From NCBI RefSeq assembly GCF_012396125.1, contig NZ_JAAXOX010000016.1, forward strand, positions 1 through 53,001: a stretch of DNA of 53,001 bases, read 5' to 3'. The notes below the pieces were generated by a model. It was given only the letters and a program-made list of their open reading frames with translations, searched no databases and had not been told where the DNA came from. Shown here one piece after another: positions 49,453 to 53,001 of the stretch (its first letter is position 1; the number at the start of each line of letters is the position of its first letter). This stretch comes from Cellulomonas denverensis. Lineage in GTDB: Bacteria > Actinomycetota > Actinomycetes > Actinomycetales > Cellulomonadaceae. The translations under genes and the position numbers were made by a program.

Positions 49453-51026
49453 CCGCCATCCCGCGTGGGCCGAGCACCCCGCCCCACCACGACCCGCCCG
49501 ACCGCGCCCGGATCGACCTGCGCCTCGCCGCCCCCGCCGCGGCCGCCTGGCTGGTCGCCCTGGCCCTGACCGCCTCGCCTGCCCGGCTGTCGGTGCTGGT
49601 GGCCTTCGCGGCCGCAGCATGCCTCTCCGGCACACTGGTGCGAGCCGCACCGAGCCGCTCCCGGCATGAACCTGCCCGGAGGGGAGCCGGGCACCCACCC
49701 GCCGCAGGAGCCCTGGCCCCGCGCCGGAGTCGCCCCTCGCTCACCCTGACCTGCGGAGCCGTCCTCCTGCTCGCGGTGGCCTGCGCGGCGCGAATCTCGG
49801 CCCGGGAGGCGGCCGGGCTGCGGGAGCTCGCCGCCGCCGGTGCGACCGTCGACCTGGTGGGCACCGTCAGCTCCGCCACCACGGTGGTCTCCGGTGCGCC
49901 CGGCACCTCCAGGGTCCTGCTCGCCCTGGATGCCCTGCGCGGCCCCGACGGCGACTGGTCGGCCTCCGGCGCTTCGGTCCGGCTCTTCCTCTCCGAGTCC
50001 CCGGCACCGGGCGGCACGATCGCCCTGACCGCCCGCCTCGCCCCCGCCACCGGGACGCACGACCGTGCCCTCGCGGTCGGCCGTCCGGTCGGCGAGGTGG
50101 AGATCCGAGCCGGACCGGATCCGCTCACCGCGCTGCTCGCCGGTCGCCGGGACGCGCTGGCCGCGTTGGCCCGTGACCTGCCCGGCGATGCGGGTGCCCT
50201 GCTGCCCGGTGTGACGGTGGGGGACACCTCCGGCGTCGGCGACCTGGACGCGGCGATGAAGGGGTCCGGGCTGGCGCACATCACCGCCGTGTCCGGGGCG
50301 CACTTCAGCATGGTCGGCACGGCCGTGCTGCTGGTGTCGTCCTGGTGCGGGGTGCCGCGCCGGTGGCGGTGGCTGCCGGTGACCGCGGTCAGCATCGGCT
50401 TCGTCGTGCTGGTGGGTCCGGGACCGACGGTGGTCCGCGCCGCGTTGATGGGCGGGGTCGGTGTGCTGGGTGTCGCGGTGGGGCGGCCGTCGCGGGCGGT
50501 GCCGGCACTGTGCGTGGCCGTGCTGGGCCTGCTGGTCGCCGATCCGTGGCTGTGCGCCGATCTGGGGTTCCTGCTCTCCGTGGTGGCCACGGCGGGGATC
50601 GCACTGGTGGCGGCACCACTCGCCGCTGCCTGGCCCGGACGCCTGCCCGCCGGTGTCGCCCTGGCGCTCGCGGTGCCGGTGGCGGCGCAGGCCGCCTGCG
50701 CGCCGGTGATCCTGCTGCTCGACCCAGCGGTGGCGGTGTACGCGGTGCCGGCGAACGTCATCGCCGCACCGGCAGTCGGCCCGGCCACCCTGGGCGGCCT
50801 GGCCGCGGCGTGCTTCGCCGGGTGGTGCCCACCGGTGGCCGAGGCGGCGGCCGCGATCGCGGGGGCGGCGTGCTGGTGGATCGGGACGGTGGCGCGGGTC
50901 GCGGTGGCGCTGCCCGGCGCCCGGTTGTCCTGGCTCTCGGGCTGGCCGGGGCTGGTGCTGCTGGCCGTGGCGACCGCCGCCGGGACGGCCCTGCTGCTCC
51001 GGTGTCGCCGGGGCATGGCACCCTAG
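49449..51026 (+). CDS. comEC: ComEC/Rec2-type competence membrane protein, short form
   Basis: The protein has 525 residues. After an N-terminal helix pair and an OB-like region (about 140-215: VDLVGTVSSATTVVSGAPGT, VRLFLSESPAPGGTIALTAR) comes the competence domain with about eight helices, including DAGALLPGVTVGDTSGVGDL, KGSGLAHITAVSGAHFSMVG and GPGPTVVRAALMGGVGVLGV. These are the diagnostic blocks of the DNA channel. The C-terminal metallo-beta-lactamase-like nuclease domain of full-length ComEC is absent, as often in actinobacteria. It transports single-stranded DNA into the cytoplasm; comEA lies upstream, holA downstream. Confidence 0.92.
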   Translation: MTAIPRGPSTPPHHDPPDRARIDLRLAAPAAAAWLVALALTASPARLSVLVAFAAAACLSGTLVRAAPSRSRHEPARRGAGHPPAAGALAPRRSRPSLTLTCGAVLLLAVACAARISAREAAGLRELAAAGATVDLVGTVSSATTVVSGAPGTSRVLLALDALRGPDGDWSASGASVRLFLSESPAPGGTIALTARLAPATGTHDRALAVGRPVGEVEIRAGPDPLTALLAGRRDALAALARDLPGDAGALLPGVTVGDTSGVGDLDAAMKGSGLAHITAVSGAHFSMVGTAVLLVSSWCGVPRRWRWLPVTAVSIGFVVLVGPGPTVVRAALMGGVGVLGVAVGRPSRAVPALCVAVLGLLVADPWLCADLGFLLSVVATAGIALVAAPLAAAWPGRLPAGVALALAVPVAAQAACAPVILLLDPAVAVYAVPANVIAAPAVGPATLGGLAAACFAGWCPPVAEAAAAIAGAACWWIGTVARVAVALPGARLSWLSGWPGLVLLAVATAAGTALLLRCRRGMAP

Positions 51027-51030
51027 GTCC

Positions 51031-52056
51031 GTGCCCGCTGCCACGTCCTCCCGTCGTCCTGCCCGTGGATCGACGTCCGCCCCGGCCGGTCTGAGCTGGG
51101 ACGAGGCGGAGCTGGCGCCGATCATCCTGGTCAGCGGCCCCGAGGCCCTGCTCGCCGAGCGCGCGGTGGACCGGCTGATCGGGCTCGCCCGGGAACGTGA
51201 CGACGCGGTCGAGGTCACCCGGATCGACGGCTCTGCCTACGGCAGCGGAGAACTCACACTGGCGACCAGCCCGTCCCTGTTCGCCGAGGACCGGTTGATC
51301 GTGGTCGAGAACGTGGAGAAGGGCACCGACGAGCTGATCGCCGACGCGATCGCCTACGTCGGGGGCCCCGCCGAGGACGTGGTGCTCATCCTGCGGCACG
51401 GCGGTGGGCAGCGCGGCAAGAAGCTGCTGGACACCGTGAAGCAGGCCGGATGCCCGGTGGTGTCCTGCGAGGCGATGAAGCGCGATGCCGACAAGGCCAC
51501 CTTCGTCACCCAGGAACTGCGCCGTGCGGGCCGGCGGATGGATGCCCGCGCGGTCCGTGCGCTGGTGGATGCCGTGGGTTCGGACCTGCGGGAACTGGCC
51601 GCCGCCTGCACGCAGCTGATCGCGGACACCACCGGCGTGATCGGCGTCGAGGTGGTGGAGCGGTACTACGGCGGCCGGATCGAGGCCACCGGCTTCCGGG
51701 TCGCCGACGCCGCGGTCACCGGATCGGCAGGGGAGGCGGTGTCGCTGCTCCGGCACGCCCTGGCCACCGGCGTGGACCCGGTGCCCCTGGTCGCGGCGCT
51801 GGCCGCCCGGCTGCGCACCCTGGCGAAGGTCTCCACCCTGCGCGGGCGCGGCGGGGGTGCGGAGAAGGACCTCGGCCTGGCGCCGTGGCAGATCGACCGC
51901 ACCCGCAAGGAGCTGGCGCACTGGACGCCGGAGACGCTGGCCGAGGCGATCACCGCGATCGCGCAGGCCGACGCCGAGGTCAAGGGCGCGAGCCGGGACC
52001 CGCAGTTCGCCGTCGAGCGCGCCGTGCTCCGAATCGCCCGCGCCGCGTCGCGCTGA
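51031..52056 (+). CDS. holA: DNA polymerase III subunit delta
   Basis: The protein has 341 residues and is the clamp-loader delta subunit that opens the beta clamp. Recognisable blocks are APIILVSGPEALLAERAVDR at the N-terminus (the usual L-x-G-x-E-x-L-L), SLFAEDRLIVVENVEKGTDE, VVLILRHGGGQRGKKLLDTV, CEAMKRDADKATFVTQELRR, VGSDLRELAAACTQL, GEAVSLLRHALATGVDPVPL and the C-terminal APWQIDRTRKELAHW. GTG 51031 follows the comEC stop by 4 bp. The comEA-comEC-holA order is conserved in many bacteria, which supports all three calls. Confidence 0.96.
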   Translation: MPAATSSRRPARGSTSAPAGLSWDEAELAPIILVSGPEALLAERAVDRLIGLARERDDAVEVTRIDGSAYGSGELTLATSPSLFAEDRLIVVENVEKGTDELIADAIAYVGGPAEDVVLILRHGGGQRGKKLLDTVKQAGCPVVSCEAMKRDADKATFVTQELRRAGRRMDARAVRALVDAVGSDLRELAAACTQLIADTTGVIGVEVVERYYGGRIEATGFRVADAAVTGSAGEAVSLLRHALATGVDPVPLVAALAARLRTLAKVSTLRGRGGGAEKDLGLAPWQIDRTRKELAHWTPETLAEAITAIAQADAEVKGASRDPQFAVERAVLRIARAASR

Positions 52057-52088
52057 GCGAGGTCATCTGCCCCGTCCGGCCCCTGGTG

Positions 52089-52844
52089 TCAGATCAGGCG
52101 ACCGATGTTGTCGTGGTCCGGGCCCACCAGCGGAGACGCGGTGCGGTCCAGCAACAGGCACCGCTCCAGCAGGTTGCCCTGGTAGAGATCGAAGCCGAGC
52201 TGCCGTGACCCGCGCAGCTCCGTGCTGGTCTCGACGAACTCCGCCACCAGCAGCGCACCGTGCGAGCGGGCCAGTTCGACCACCGGCTCGCCCTCGATGT
52301 CCAGGTCCCGGGCGTCGATCTTCACGAAGTCGGCCTGGGGGAGGAGCATCCGCTGGTCCGGCCGGGACACGAAGCCCGACATCGCCACCCGGAACCCGAT
52401 CTCGCGGAGCCGGCGCACACCCTGCAGGATCTCCTCGTCGATCCGGGTCGCCGCCGGGATCTCCACCACCAACCGGTCCGGCCGGTCCGGCAACGGCAGC
52501 GCCCCGGTCAGGAACGCCCGCGGGCAGCGGACGAACAGCCACCGGCCGTGCCCGACCTCGTCCACATCGGCCCGCCCGAACGTCGCCCGCAACACCGCGC
52601 TCGTCGCCCGCTCGTGCTGCAGGTCGGTCCACTTCGCGGCATCGACCCCCGACAGTGCGTCCGGGGTGCGGAACGCCAGTTCATAGCCGAAGGGGTGCAG
52701 CCGGGGCGAGAAGATCCCCTGGCGTCCGATCACGGCACGCTCGGTGGCGACGTGCGCGTTCCACTGCTGGCGCAGCTGCGTCGGGAACGCGGACTCCACG
52801 TCCGCGGTGAGAAGCCGGTCCAGCTCTCCCTCGTGTCGTGTCAT
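52089..52844 (-). CDS. Degenerate EAL-domain protein (YuxH-like)
   Basis: The protein has about 251 residues. The fold is EAL-like: IGRQGIFSPRLHPFGYELAF (where EAL is replaced by ELA), DRLVVEIPAATRIDEEILQG, MLLPQADFVKIDARDLDIEG, HGALLVAEFVETSTELRGSR and LGFDLYQGNLLE. The usual DDFG catalytic/metal block is replaced by MSGFVSRPDQ and the usual AEGVE by AEFVE, so c-di-GMP hydrolysis is unlikely. YuxH-type proteins of this shape act as regulators through other partners. ATG 52844 was chosen; a longer frame from 52943 adds 33 residues of upstream DNA with no ribosome-binding site. Confidence 0.75.
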   Translation of the reverse strand: MTRHEGELDRLLTADVESAFPTQLRQQWNAHVATERAVIGRQGIFSPRLHPFGYELAFRTPDALSGVDAAKWTDLQHERATSAVLRATFGRADVDEVGHGRWLFVRCPRAFLTGALPLPDRPDRLVVEIPAATRIDEEILQGVRRLREIGFRVAMSGFVSRPDQRMLLPQADFVKIDARDLDIEGEPVVELARSHGALLVAEFVETSTELRGSRQLGFDLYQGNLLERCLLLDRTASPLVGPDHDNIGRLI

Positions 52845-52908
52845 GTGCGCTATGACAACACACGCGCGCGCGTCATGACAGTCCGTGTCGGGTCCGCGTG
52901 GGGGTGAA

Positions 52909-52931
52909 CCGCATGGATACGGGCCATGCGG
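52909..52931. repeat. Hairpin upstream of the EAL gene
   Basis: CCGCATGG and CCATGCGG (8-bp arms, 7-nt spacer) lie 65 bp upstream of the EAL start. It may be an operator or a leader hairpin; I cannot tell which. The remaining 70 bases to the window end show no gene. Confidence 0.4.
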
Positions 52932-53001
52932 TCGGAGTTTCACCCGTGCGGAGGTAGGGCGCCGGCGGGGGTGTTGGCTGCCGCGGGTCGCGGCCGGGGG
53001 G

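Overview
The window is very GC-rich (about 72-74% by eye). Genes are dense and often joined by ATGA or GTGA overlaps. Every stop codon I assigned is TGA or TAG, never TAA, and many genes look leaderless. Together with the family content (mycobacterial-style alpha/beta hydrolase, F420-type LLM protein, DUF6153, class E sortase signal LATTG, Streptomyces-type HMG-CoA reductase) this points to an actinomycete, most likely a soil or plant-associated Micrococcales such as Cellulomonadaceae or a relative. The family assignment is inference.

Layout. 0-3 kb: a solute-binding-protein fragment joined to a low-complexity membrane protein, then rsfS, a histidine phosphatase and tRNA-Ala(GGC) with a strong terminator. 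3-6.2 kb: an AraC regulator, a LysE exporter and a likely copper module (DUF6153, then a DUF305-CueP fusion lipoprotein). 6.3-10.7 kb: a MurNAc recovery locus, murR divergent from murQ-murP-mupG. 10.7-13.5 kb: Nudix, EamA, GNAT and CYTH genes. 13.5-18.6 kb: an M20 hydrolase-DUF3100-sdaA operon divergent from a double-length Lrp regulator. 18.6-20.5 kb: an extradiol-dioxygenase-like VOC protein and a glutathionyl-hydroquinone-reductase homologue. 20.6-25 kb: a repeat-bearing lipoprotein, then mvaS and mvaA. 25-31.8 kb: a LacI-controlled carbohydrate ABC importer (no ATPase of its own) with TolB-like, VOC and Gfo/Idh genes. 31.9-33.3 kb: an ABC-2 exporter pair.

33.3-36.4 kb is a lower-GC foreign-looking island. 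Its left edge is a 71-bp diverged copy of the tail of the Nudix gene that lies on its right, followed directly by a frameshifted copy of the tail of the Gfo/Idh gene that lies 1.6 kb upstream. It carries one full gene, a single-chain OLD-family ATPase-TOPRIM nuclease (probable phage defence), plus two small unknown ORFs. This is the most interesting structure in the window; I interpret it as import of a variable locus from a relative.

36.4-42.3 kb: Nudix, an LATTG sortase substrate with a relic tail of a second copy, an LLM oxidoreductase, a long intergenic region with a large palindrome, an alpha/beta hydrolase and an SRPBCC protein. 42.3-52 kb: a DtxR/MntR-type regulator, an MFS transporter, leuS, degV, comEA, comEC and holA, a conserved actinobacterial core order. 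The window ends with a degenerate EAL protein.

Two cross-cutting signals: ten genes have a TANNNT hexamer 6-7 nt before the start codon (leaderless architecture), and in several intergenic junctions the TAG stop codon of one gene is also the beginning of the next gene's -10 hexamer.
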